Assembly: GCA_964623735.1 (NCBI GenBank)
Contig: CAZUVE010000112.1
Span: 1 to 9,242 of the forward strand
Direction: 5' to 3'
DNA: 9,242 nucleotides
Origin: SW-9-67-25 sp964623735
GTDB lineage: Archaea; Halobacteriota; Halobacteria; Halobacteriales; Haloarculaceae
Each line of letters opens with the position of its first letter. The first letter of the stretch is position 1. A model generated the notes under the pieces. It was given only the letters and a program-made list of their open reading frames with translations. It was not told the DNA's origin and did not search any database. Position numbers and translations under genes: made by a program. This document shows, piece after piece, positions 1 through 6,750 of this stretch.

Positions 1-876
1 TTCCGCGAGAACGTCCGGACACAGCGGGACCTGGGCGCCGACAGCGAGTACCTGAGCCCGGCGGAAGCGCAGGAACACTGTCCCGGTCTCGACACCGGGC
101 AGTTCGTCGCGGCGACGTACAACGGCGACGACGGGATCGCCGACCCGAACCTCGCGGTCCAGGGGTACGCGGCGGGGGCCCGCGAGGCCGGCGTCGACGT
201 CCGGACGAAGACGGCGGTGACCGACCTGCTCCGCGAGGGCGAACGCGTCGCCGGCGTCGAGGTGGACGGCGACGACGGCGCCGCTGGGCGCCACGAGGCC
301 GACCACGTCGTCAACGCAGCGGGCGCGTGGTCGTGCCGCGTGGCGGCGATGGCGGGCGTGGACCTCCCCGTCTCACCCCGGCGGCGGCAGGTAGCCGTCG
401 TCGACCCGTCGACGCCGGTGCCCGAGTCGGTGCCGCTGACCATCGACCTCGAGACGGGGTCGTACTTCCGGCCCGAACGGGACGGGGTGGCACTCGTCGG
501 GGGCCACTTCGCCGACGAGGACCCCGAGGCCGATCCGGAGCGGTACTCCGAGGACGTGGACCTCGACTGGGCGGCCGAAGCCGTGGAGCGAGCCGCCGAC
601 CACACCGACTACTTCGGACCCGAGACCCGCATCAGGCGCGGCTGGGCGGGGCTGTACGCCGTCACTCCCGACCACCACCCCGTTGTCGAACAGACACGGC
701 CGGGACTGGTCACCGCGACTGGCTTCTCCGGCCACGGGTTCCAGCACGCACCCGCCACCGGACAGGTCGTCGCCGAACTCGTTCTCGACGGCGAGTCGCG
801 GCTCGTCGACGTCTCCGGCCTCGACAGCGGCCGGTTCGAACGCGGCGAACCGATGGTCGAACGAAACGTCGCGTAG
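1..876 (+). CDS. FAD-dependent oxidoreductase, DAO / sarcosine oxidase beta-like (5' end missing)
   Basis: The frame is open from base 1 to a TAG at 874-876, giving 291 residues; the start and the N-terminal FAD-binding GxGxxG lie outside the window. Seen: a mid-domain stretch GIADPNLAVQGYAAGAREAG, the strand-turn VVNAAGAWS that contacts FAD in this family, PRRRQVAVVDP, a FRPERDG substrate-domain strand, and the C-terminal signature GWAGLYAVTPDHHPVV followed by GFSGHGFQHAPATGQ, which closes the FAD site in sarcosine oxidase beta (SoxB) and dimethylglycine oxidase relatives. Family members oxidise N-methyl or amino groups of small amino acids in the cytoplasm. About 90 residues are likely missing compared with the usual length near 380. 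The exact substrate cannot be told from this part. It is convergent with prs and not obviously tied to the purine genes. The family call is firm; the substrate is open. Confidence 0.9.
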   Translation, partial: FRENVRTQRDLGADSEYLSPAEAQEHCPGLDTGQFVAATYNGDDGIADPNLAVQGYAAGAREAGVDVRTKTAVTDLLREGERVAGVEVDGDDGAAGRHEADHVVNAAGAWSCRVAAMAGVDLPVSPRRRQVAVVDPSTPVPESVPLTIDLETGSYFRPERDGVALVGGHFADEDPEADPERYSEDVDLDWAAEAVERAADHTDYFGPETRIRRGWAGLYAVTPDHHPVVEQTRPGLVTATGFSGHGFQHAPATGQVVAELVLDGESRLVDVSGLDSGRFERGEPMVERNVA

Positions 877-997
877 GAGCGTCCCTGGAGCTGGTCTGGT
901 GTCTGCGTCCCTCGCCGGATACCGACCTAACGATAGCTCGATATGTATCCGAAAACAGTACCTATAGAGATGCCTCCGCTCTGTATGTCGGTATTGA

Positions 998-1030
998 ACG
1001 ACAGAAAAACGAAACGAGTTGTCGTCTTTT
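998..1030. terminator. Hairpin with T/A tracts between convergent genes
   Basis: ACGACA (998-1003) and TGTCGT (1020-1025) form a perfect 6-bp inverted repeat, extendable by one G-T pair. On the plus strand it is followed by CTTTT (1026-1030), which would suit termination of the flavoprotein transcript. On the minus strand the loop reads TTTCGTTTTTCT (1014-1003), a T-rich run 15-26 nt past the prs stop, which is what archaeal polymerase termination favours. The site could therefore serve both directions. This is inferred from sequence only. Confidence 0.45.
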
Positions 1031-1886
1031 ACATATCCAATACGTCTGCAATCGCGGGTCCGACGCTGACCTGGCTGACGGGGCGTTCGACGGTGTCGGT
1101 CCCGACGACGGCCTCGACGCCGGCGCGGGCGAGTTTCAGGCGGGCGTCCTGCACCAGCAGCGGGTGGACGCAGGTCACGCGGACGCTGGCGGCGTCGCCG
1201 TCGCGGAGGACGCTGACAGCCTCGCTCATCGTCGCACCGGTGGCGACGATGTCGTCGACCAGCACGACGTCCCGGCCGGCGACAGCGACGTCGACGGGTT
1301 CGACCTCGACCTCGGTCCCGGAGTGGCGGGTCTTCCAGAAGTGGTCCGTTTCGCCGCGGCCGTAGCCGTCGGCGACCGACCGGGCGATGTCGACGGCCCC
1401 GTCGTCGGGCGCGAGAAAGAGCGGGTCCGCCAGGTCGTCCGGCAGCGGTTCGGCGAGGCGCCCGGCGGCGTCGACCGCCTCGGCAGGGACGTCGAAGTAA
1501 TCGAGGACGCCCTCTTCGTGGGGGTTGACCGTCAGAACGCGGTCGGTCCCGGTCGAGACGGCCCGCGCGACCGCCCGCGCGGAGACGGGTTCGCCGGCCG
1601 CGAACGCGCGGTCCTGGCGGGCGTAGCCCATGTACGGGATGACGGTCGTGACCGTGCCGGCACCGGCCTCCCGGGCGGCGTCCTGGAGCTGGAGGAGTTC
1701 GACGTGGGCCGGGGCCGAGACCGTCGAGGCGACGACGACCGCGCGGTCGCCGCGGCCGAGACCGGAGACCCGGACGAGCCCCTCGCCGTCGGGGAACCGC
1801 TCGTACTCGACGTCCGCCAGCGGCTCACCCGTGACTCCGGCGAGGCCGGCGGCCAGCGCCTGCGAGTCCGACCCGGTGACGATCAT
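1029..1886 (-). CDS. prs: Ribose-phosphate pyrophosphokinase (PRPP synthetase)
   Basis: Makes PRPP from ribose 5-phosphate and ATP in the cytoplasm; PRPP feeds purine, pyrimidine, His and Trp synthesis and base salvage. The protein is 285 residues, normal for archaeal enzymes of this family. Seen: FPDGE near residues 31-35, the catalytic flexible-loop motif YMGYARQDR at 85-93 followed by GEPVSARAVAR, a KTRHSGTEVEV strand around 185-195 (the K-x-R-x-G segment of the family), and the PRPP-binding loop VDDIVATGATM at about 210-220. The frame extends 34 codons further upstream, but ATG at 1886 is chosen because the protein begins MIVTGSDSQ as family members do, and a TATA-like box lies about 25 nt before it, implying a leaderless mRNA. 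It lies 157 bp downstream of the permease on the same strand, so it probably has its own promoter. Confidence 0.96.
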   Translation of the reverse strand: MIVTGSDSQALAAGLAGVTGEPLADVEYERFPDGEGLVRVSGLGRGDRAVVVASTVSAPAHVELLQLQDAAREAGAGTVTTVIPYMGYARQDRAFAAGEPVSARAVARAVSTGTDRVLTVNPHEEGVLDYFDVPAEAVDAAGRLAEPLPDDLADPLFLAPDDGAVDIARSVADGYGRGETDHFWKTRHSGTEVEVEPVDVAVAGRDVVLVDDIVATGATMSEAVSVLRDGDAASVRVTCVHPLLVQDARLKLARAGVEAVVGTDTVERPVSQVSVGPAIADVLDM

Positions 1887-1907
1887 GTGCGACGTCTCGA
1901 TACGGGG

Positions 1908-1922
1908 ACTAAATGACTTTTC
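1908..1922 (-). promoter_or_regulatory. Putative TATA box of prs
   Basis: The minus strand reads AAAGTCATTTAGT here, a TATA-like element centred about 25 nt before the ATG at 1886. At that spacing an archaeal transcript would start at or next to the start codon, so prs is probably leaderless. No Shine-Dalgarno-like sequence was seen in front of that ATG, which fits. Confidence 0.5.
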
Positions 1923-2043
1923 GGTACAGTGCGTTGCCGTCCCCGGCTGGACAGGATGGTCACTCGTCGCCTGCTGTGGGCGACACACGCGGGAACATCA
2001 CGCCGGCCGCGGCGACCGCCGTCGCGGGTGTGCGACTGATCGT

Positions 2044-3477
2044 TTAGTCGTCGTTCTCGCTAGGTGAGGCAGAGGGGTCGGGAATGTCCTCGGTGAGGTC
2101 AGTGGCTGTTTCCGGCGCGAGACCGGCGGAGTAGTCGGTCGGCCCGGCCCCGACACCCCCGCCGGGGAGAACGATATTGAGCACGAGCGCGGAGATGCCG
2201 CCGGTCACGAGCGCGGACCCGAAGAACGTCTGGACTTCCGAGGGGAACGCCTGGAGCACCTCCGGGCGGAACGCCACCCCGAGGCCCAGCGCCATCGACA
2301 GCGCGAGGATCGTCGAGTTGCGCTGGTTGAGTTCGACGTTCTGCGTGATGAGCCGTGCCCCAGAGGCGAAGATCATCGCGAACAGGATCAGCGCGCCGCC
2401 GCCGAGTACCGCGGCGGGCATCGCCGAGACGACCGCGCCGATCTTCGGAACGAACCCGAGGAGGACGAGCACGACCCCGCCGATCCCGGCGACGTACCTG
2501 CTCGCGACGCCGGTGAAGTTCACCAGACCGACGTTCTGGGAGAAGGACGTGTTCGGGAGCGCGTTGAACACGGCGCCGAACGCGCTCATCACGCCGTCGG
2601 CGATGAGGCCGCCGCGCAGTTCCCGGTGGTTGGCGTCCCGCCCAGTCGCGGCGACGGTCCCCGAGATGTCGCCAATCGTCTCCATGCCCGTGATGACATA
2701 GAGGAACGCGACCGTGACGACCGCGCTCGGCTCGAAGGCGATCCCGTACTTCAGCGGGACGGGGACGGTCACCCACCCGGCTGCCGCGACCGACGACAGG
2801 TCGACCACGCCGAGCGCGAGGCCGGCGAGGTAGCCGACGACGATGCCGACGAAGACGCTGATCACGCGGAGGAACCCGCTGAAAAACTGGTTGAGGACGA
2901 CCGTCACCAGGAGGACGAGGCCGGCGAGCCCGAGGTTGGTGAACGAGCCGTACCCGTCGGCCGAGGGGCCCGCCGCCGCGCCCGCCGCGTAGTCCATGCC
3001 CGTCGGGATGAGCGTGAGCCCGATGAGCATGACGACGATACCGGTGACGAGCGGCGGGAAGTACCGCCGGAACCGTTCGAGCGACAGCCCCATCACGATC
3101 TCGACCGGCGCCGCCGCCAGGGCCGCACCGAAGACGGCCGCGAGGCCGAACTGGCTGCCGATCCCGATCAGCGGCCCGAGGAACGCGAAACTCGTCCCCA
3201 TGACGATCGGGAGCCGCGCCCCGACCGGACCGATCGGGAAGGCCTGGACGACCGTCGCGACGCCGGCCACGATCAGCGCCATCTGGACCAGAAACGTCGT
3301 CTCGCCTGTCACCGACCCAACCGCGCCCGCGAGGATGAGCGGGGGCGCGACGTTGCCCAGGAACATCGCCAGCACGTGCTGGACGCCCAGCGGGATCGCC
3401 TCGCCGAGCGGTGGCCTGTCCTCGATGCCGTACAACACGACCGAACGTTCGGAACCGGACGCCTCTTGGCTTGCCAT
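2044..3477 (-). CDS. NCS2 family purine permease, xanthine/urate type
   Basis: A 477-residue integral membrane protein of the nucleobase:cation symporter-2 family, expected to have 14 membrane segments and to take up xanthine or urate with H+ or Na+. Seen: QHVLAMFLGN in the first membrane helix (33-42) with the family His at 34, GMETIGD at 264-270 with the carboxylate at 266 in the eighth-helix region, and the family signature QNVGLVNFTGVASR at 314-327. The signature's Q-N start and Gly after Thr are the pattern of XanQ/XanP-like purine carriers rather than UraA-like uracil carriers, and the C-terminal half (AVLGGGALILFAMIF, LNIVLPGG) also reads like XanQ. The tails are acidic and cytoplasmic, typical of haloarchaea. 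It is divergent from the molybdenum hydroxylase operon across a shared 307-bp region, which supports a purine substrate. The family is firm; xanthine versus urate versus other purines is inference. Confidence 0.93.
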   Translation of the reverse strand: MASQEASGSERSVVLYGIEDRPPLGEAIPLGVQHVLAMFLGNVAPPLILAGAVGSVTGETTFLVQMALIVAGVATVVQAFPIGPVGARLPIVMGTSFAFLGPLIGIGSQFGLAAVFGAALAAAPVEIVMGLSLERFRRYFPPLVTGIVVMLIGLTLIPTGMDYAAGAAAGPSADGYGSFTNLGLAGLVLLVTVVLNQFFSGFLRVISVFVGIVVGYLAGLALGVVDLSSVAAAGWVTVPVPLKYGIAFEPSAVVTVAFLYVITGMETIGDISGTVAATGRDANHRELRGGLIADGVMSAFGAVFNALPNTSFSQNVGLVNFTGVASRYVAGIGGVVLVLLGFVPKIGAVVSAMPAAVLGGGALILFAMIFASGARLITQNVELNQRNSTILALSMALGLGVAFRPEVLQAFPSEVQTFFGSALVTGGISALVLNIVLPGGGVGAGPTDYSAGLAPETATDLTEDIPDPSASPSENDD

Positions 3478-3515
3478 GTCATACCACGTCTCGCGAACGG
3501 GTTTTCAAACTTTTC

Positions 3516-3523
3516 ATTATATG
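3516..3523 (-). promoter_or_regulatory. Putative TATA box of the permease gene
   Basis: The minus strand reads CATATAAT, centred about 42 nt upstream of the permease ATG at 3477, predicting a start near 3494 and a leader of about 17 nt. A second AT-rich word, GTTTGAAAAC at 3501-3510, is nearer and would give a leaderless mRNA; sequence alone does not decide between them. Confidence 0.5.
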
Positions 3524-3534
3524 GCCTAATATGT

Positions 3535-3559
3535 TTGGATTCCACTACTGTGTGGATCC
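3535..3559. promoter_or_regulatory. Inverted repeat, possible operator copy 1
   Basis: GGATTCCAC (3537-3545) faces GTGGATCC (3552-3559) across six bases, with one base missing in the second arm. The word TGGATTCCAC (3536-3545) recurs, inverted, inside the perfect palindrome at 3600-3614. It lies just upstream of the permease TATA/BRE region, where an activator or a shared regulator could bind. No regulator gene is present in the window to assign to it. Confidence 0.45.
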
Positions 3560-3599
3560 TGCGTAGGTGTTTGTCGTAAACTACCGCGAGAGAGCGTTC

Positions 3600-3614
3600 G
3601 CGTGGAATCCACGC
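3600..3614. promoter_or_regulatory. Perfect 15-base palindrome, possible operator copy 2
   Basis: GCGTGGAATCCACGC is a perfect inverted repeat with 7-base arms around a single central base (3607). Its core GTGGAATCCAC matches the element at 3535-3545 on the opposite strand; the two centres are 67 bases apart in the divergent intergenic region. A dyad of this size without a T-tract suggests a protein-binding site rather than a terminator. The bound factor is unknown. Confidence 0.5.
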
Positions 3615-3716
3615 CGGCACGGTTGTGAAACCCAGCGCGTCCGTGACGGTCAGCTGTTTTCTTCGAATATTTATGGCTGTTTGTTCAGGAAAAAAACCGA
3701 TAGCCTCACGAATGCG

Positions 3717-3726
3717 TAATTATATG
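3717..3726 (+). promoter_or_regulatory. Putative TATA box of the molybdenum hydroxylase operon
   Basis: TAATTATATG is centred about 63 nt upstream of the ATG at 3785, predicting a transcription start near 3747 and a leader of 35-40 nt that carries a Shine-Dalgarno-like site. A second AT-rich word, ATATTTATG at 3667-3675, is an alternative upstream promoter. The remainder of the 307-bp intergenic stretch (3478-3784) shows no convincing small gene. Confidence 0.5.
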
Positions 3727-3743
3727 TGGCCGGGAGTGTAACA

Positions 3744-3759
3744 ATCTCTCGTTAGAGAT
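3744..3759 (+). promoter_or_regulatory. Inverted repeat at the predicted operon start
   Basis: ATCTCT-CGTT-AGAGAT is a perfect 6-bp dyad with a 4-base loop, located where the TATA box at 3717-3726 would place the transcription start. It could be a repressor site or a small hairpin at the 5' end of the mRNA. It is unlike the GTGGAWTCCAC elements. Confidence 0.35.
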
Positions 3760-3767
3760 CCGCAGGC

Positions 3768-3773
3768 AGGTGA
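3768..3773 (+). promoter_or_regulatory. Shine-Dalgarno-like site that fixes the small-subunit start
   Basis: AGGTGA, within GCAGGTGACC, is complementary to the 16S rRNA 3' end and ends 11 nt before ATG 3785. It overlaps the in-frame GTG at 3770, making that GTG an unlikely start and favouring the ATG. Confidence 0.6.
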
Positions 3774-3784
3774 CCGGCACAACT

Positions 3785-4315
3785 ATGGAAATAGAACTGA
3801 CGCTAAACGGGAGAGACCGGGTGTTCGACGTAGACCGGACAGACGCGCTGCTCGACGTGCTCCGGCGCAACGGGTACACGGGTGCAAAGCGCGGGTGCAA
3901 CGAGGGGTCGTGCGGGTTCTGTACAGTGATCGTCGACGGCGAGGCCGAGAAGTCCTGTCTCAGGCCCGCCCCGCGGGCGGACGGAACCGAGGTCGAGACA
4001 GTCGAGGGACTCGGCTCGCAGGACGACCTCCACCCAGTCCAGCAGGCGTTCGTCGACAACGCGGCGCTCCAGTGTGGCTACTGTATTCCCGGCATGATCA
4101 TGCGCTCGACGGCGTTTCTCGACGGGCACCCCGACCCCGAGGAAGACGAGATACGCAACGCGATTTCCGAGAATCTGTGTCGGTGTACCGGCTACGAGAA
4201 GATCGTCACCGCCGTCGAGGACGCCGCCGCCGACCTCCACGCCGGGGCGGTGACCGACGGCGGCACCGCCGGAAAGAGGTCGGACGACGACCCGACATCG
4301 GAGGAGCGGCCATGA
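3785..4315 (+). CDS. Molybdenum hydroxylase (xanthine dehydrogenase family) (2Fe-2S) small subunit
   Basis: A 176-residue electron-transfer subunit of the XDH/CoxS family. It moves electrons from the molybdenum site of its partner through two [2Fe-2S] clusters. Seen: a plant-ferredoxin-like domain with GCNEGSCGFC and the fourth ligand in KSCL (Cys 38, 43, 46, 58), then a helical domain with QCGYC (Gln 96, Cys 97, Cys 100) and LCRCTGYEKIV (Cys 132, Cys 134). All eight cluster ligands are present; in this family the Gln before the second cluster contacts the pterin. The acidic tail after about residue 150 is extra. The start at ATG 3785 rather than GTG 3770 is chosen from the Shine-Dalgarno-like site. 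Its stop overlaps the next start (ATGA at 4312-4315), so translation of the two subunits is coupled. Family certain; substrate depends on the large subunit. Confidence 0.96.
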   Translation: MEIELTLNGRDRVFDVDRTDALLDVLRRNGYTGAKRGCNEGSCGFCTVIVDGEAEKSCLRPAPRADGTEVETVEGLGSQDDLHPVQQAFVDNAALQCGYCIPGMIMRSTAFLDGHPDPEEDEIRNAISENLCRCTGYEKIVTAVEDAAADLHAGAVTDGGTAGKRSDDDPTSEERP

Positions 4316-6750
4316 GTACGCCCGAGGATTCCTCCTCGGAGCCCGACCGCGACGAGTCCGCTGAGGTTCCGGCCGAGGAGCACCCGCTGGAGTGGGACGA
4401 GGCGCCGAACAACAGGAAACCGGCCGAAGAGCGCGAGGCGATCTCGACGAGGGCCGAGAAAGACGACGCCCGCAGCATCGTCACCGGGGAGGCCAAGTAC
4501 ACCAGCGACTACCGGACGAACTTCCAGGACCTCGCGGAGGGGAAGGTGCTGCGCAGCGAGATCCCGCACGGTCGCGTCGAACACATCGACACGAGCGGGG
4601 CCGAGGCGATGGACGGCGTGTACGCGGTGGTCACGCCCTGGAGCGACGAGGTGCCAGACAGGCGGTACACCTCTGCCGGCCAGTCCTACCCGGAACCGAG
4701 CCCCTGGGACATGCGTGTGCTGCGCCGGACGGTGCGGTACGTGGGCGACCCGGTCGCAGCCGTCGCCGCGGAGGACGCACAGACTGCGAACGCGGCGATC
4801 CGGGCGATCGACGTCGAGTACGAGGAACGCGAACCCGTCCTCGACTACCACGAGGCGACGGCCCCGGACGCGCCGCGGATACACGACCCCGGGTGGATCG
4901 AGAACAAGCAACCCGGCCACGACTACGACCGCAACGTCGAGAGCAGCCTCGAGGGCGAGTTCGGCGACGTGGAGGCGGCGTTCGACGAGGCGGCCGAACG
5001 GCCGGACGTACACGTTCTCGAGACGACCTGGGAGACACCCTACCAGTCCCACTGTGTCCCCGAACAGCACGCGACGATCGTCCACCGCGACGAGAAAAAC
5101 CGCGTGCACGTCATCACGAGCACGCAGGTGCCCTACCACACGCGCCGGCAACTCGCGCACCTCTTCGGGATCCAGATCCGGGACGTCCGGGTGACGAAAC
5201 CCCGGATCGGCGCCGGCTTCGGGTCGAAGCAGGCGATGCTGACCGAACCGATCGCCCTGGCGTTGCGGGAGGCGGCCGACCGGCCGGTCATCGTCGAGAG
5301 CAGCCGCGCCGAGCAGTTCTACGCCATGCGGTTCCGCAGGCCCATGTCGATCACGGTCCGCAGCGCGGTCACCAGGGACGGCGACATCGAGGCCATCGAC
5401 GTGGAGGCCCTCTCGAACTCCGGGGCGTACGGGCCACACGGGATGACGGTGACAGGCTGTGCGGGGACCAAACCCCTCGCGCTGTACACCCACGCCCCGA
5501 ACATGCGCTTTGGCATGACGGCCGTCCACACGAACCTGCCCGTCGCGGGCGCGATGCGGGGGTACGGCGCCCCGCAGGGCCACCTCGCCGTCGAGGGCCA
5601 CATCGACGAGGTCGCGCGCGAACTCGACATCGACCCGGTTACGTTGCGCAGCCAGAACCTCGTGTCGGAGGGCGACATCGACAAGGCCTCGGGCCTCATC
5701 TCGGGCGGCGAGGGCCACGTCAGGCGGATCCGCTCGTGTGCGCTCGACGAGTGCATCGCGCGCGGGCGAGAGGCCATCGGCTGGGACGACGTCGACCAGC
5801 CCGCGGACCCACACCGACACCGGGGCGTCGGGGTGGCACTGACTGCACAGGGGAGCGGCGTCGCGGGCGACGAACTCGGCGCCGCCCACATCAAGATGAA
5901 CGAGGACGGCTCGTTCATCCTCCAGACGGGGGCCGTCGACACTGGCCCCGGGGCAGACACGGCGATGTCACAGATCGCCGCCGAGGTGCTCGGCGTCCCC
6001 CCCGAGGACGTCGTCATCCAGCCCTCCGACACCGACGTCTCGCCGTTCGACTACGGGGCCTACGCCTCCTCGACGACATACGTCACCGGCCACGCGGTCA
6101 AGAAGGCGGCCGAGCAGGCCCGGTCCGAGGTGTTCCGGTTCGCGTCGTCGCTGCTCGGGGAACCGTCCGAGGTGCTGACGGTGGCCCACGGGCGCGTCGA
6201 GAGTGGGGCGACCGGCGCGTCGGTCACTCTCGAGGAGGTGGGCTACGAGTCGATCTACGGCGACGACGAGCGGGCGCAGATCATGGGACAGGCGAGCCAC
6301 TGCACCGAGGAGTCGCCGCCCCCGTACGGCGCGCAGTTCGCGTCCGTGACCGTCGACGAACGCACGGGCGAGTTCGAGGTCGACCGCCTGGTGTTCGTCG
6401 CCGACTGTGGCGTCGCGATCAACCCCGACCTGGCAGAGGGCCAGATCGAGGGTGCGATGCACATGAGCTACGAGTACGCGGTCAGCGGGGAGTTGACATT
6501 CGACGGAGAGGGACGTCCCGAGACCCTCGAGTTCCGGGACTACGGCTTCCCGACCGCGGACGAGCAGCCGCCGATGGAGGCACTCCTCGTCGAGACACAC
6601 GAGCCGACAGGCCCGTTCGGCGCGAAGTCGGTCGCCGAGGTGCCGACCAACGCCGTCCCGCCCGCGGTGAGCAACGCCATCCGCGACGCCGTCGGCGTCC
6701 GCGTCACCGACCTGCCGATCACGGCCGAGAAGGTACGGGAGGGGCTCTGA
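4312..6750 (+). CDS. Xanthine dehydrogenase family molybdopterin-binding large subunit
   Basis: An 812-residue catalytic subunit that hydroxylates a substrate carbon with water at a Mo-pterin cytosine dinucleotide centre, probably xanthine or hypoxanthine to urate. Seen: a haloarchaeal acidic leader (1-50), the hammerhead domain (about 56-175, opening VTGEAKYTSDY), first Mo-binding domain with STQVPYHTR (270-278), IGAGFGSK (299-306) and GAMRGYGAPQG (413-423, Arg 416 at the substrate Arg position), and second domain with QTGAVDTGPGADTAM (538-552) and GPFGAKSVAEVPTN (767-780), whose Glu 776 aligns with the catalytic base. The RGYGAPQG loop is XDH-like, not the CO dehydrogenase loop (AYRCSFR). 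GAKSVAE recalls the clade of selenium-linked purine hydroxylases, from memory. There is no signal peptide, so it is cytoplasmic. It lies between the 2Fe-2S subunit and an FrhB-type subunit in one operon. Substrate identity is inferred, helped by the divergent purine permease. Confidence 0.93.
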   Translation: MSTPEDSSSEPDRDESAEVPAEEHPLEWDEAPNNRKPAEEREAISTRAEKDDARSIVTGEAKYTSDYRTNFQDLAEGKVLRSEIPHGRVEHIDTSGAEAMDGVYAVVTPWSDEVPDRRYTSAGQSYPEPSPWDMRVLRRTVRYVGDPVAAVAAEDAQTANAAIRAIDVEYEEREPVLDYHEATAPDAPRIHDPGWIENKQPGHDYDRNVESSLEGEFGDVEAAFDEAAERPDVHVLETTWETPYQSHCVPEQHATIVHRDEKNRVHVITSTQVPYHTRRQLAHLFGIQIRDVRVTKPRIGAGFGSKQAMLTEPIALALREAADRPVIVESSRAEQFYAMRFRRPMSITVRSAVTRDGDIEAIDVEALSNSGAYGPHGMTVTGCAGTKPLALYTHAPNMRFGMTAVHTNLPVAGAMRGYGAPQGHLAVEGHIDEVARELDIDPVTLRSQNLVSEGDIDKASGLISGGEGHVRRIRSCALDECIARGREAIGWDDVDQPADPHRHRGVGVALTAQGSGVAGDELGAAHIKMNEDGSFILQTGAVDTGPGADTAMSQIAAEVLGVPPEDVVIQPSDTDVSPFDYGAYASSTTYVTGHAVKKAAEQARSEVFRFASSLLGEPSEVLTVAHGRVESGATGASVTLEEVGYESIYGDDERAQIMGQASHCTEESPPPYGAQFASVTVDERTGEFEVDRLVFVADCGVAINPDLAEGQIEGAMHMSYEYAVSGELTFDGEGRPETLEFRDYGFPTADEQPPMEALLVETHEPTGPFGAKSVAEVPTNAVPPAVSNAIRDAVGVRVTDLPITAEKVREGL

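Noticed and set aside
327..1916. Long plus-strand open frame across the flavoprotein end and the prs region
   Set aside because: It is Arg/Pro-rich with no family motifs and runs over two well-supported genes in other frames; long antisense and shifted frames are expected in DNA this GC-rich.
1984..2032. GC-rich imperfect inverted repeats between the permease stop and prs
   Set aside because: The arms are interrupted and there is no T-run; such pairings are common by chance at this GC content.
4324..4334. GAGGATTCCTC, a palindrome resembling the GTGGAWTCCAC dyads
   Set aside because: It lies in the coding start of the large subunit, differs at two positions, and is explained by Glu-Asp-Ser-Ser codons; probably chance.
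4192..5889. Minus-strand open frame of 565 codons opposite the hydroxylase subunits
   Set aside because: It is antisense to clear XDH-family motifs, has no recognisable domain, and is a GC-driven shadow.
4392..6749. Upstream extension of the FrhB-type gene frame
   Set aside because: It overlaps the whole large subunit out of frame and is Arg-rich. The ATG at 6750 has a Shine-Dalgarno-like GGGAGGGG, and the protein from there begins shortly before the ferredoxin motifs.
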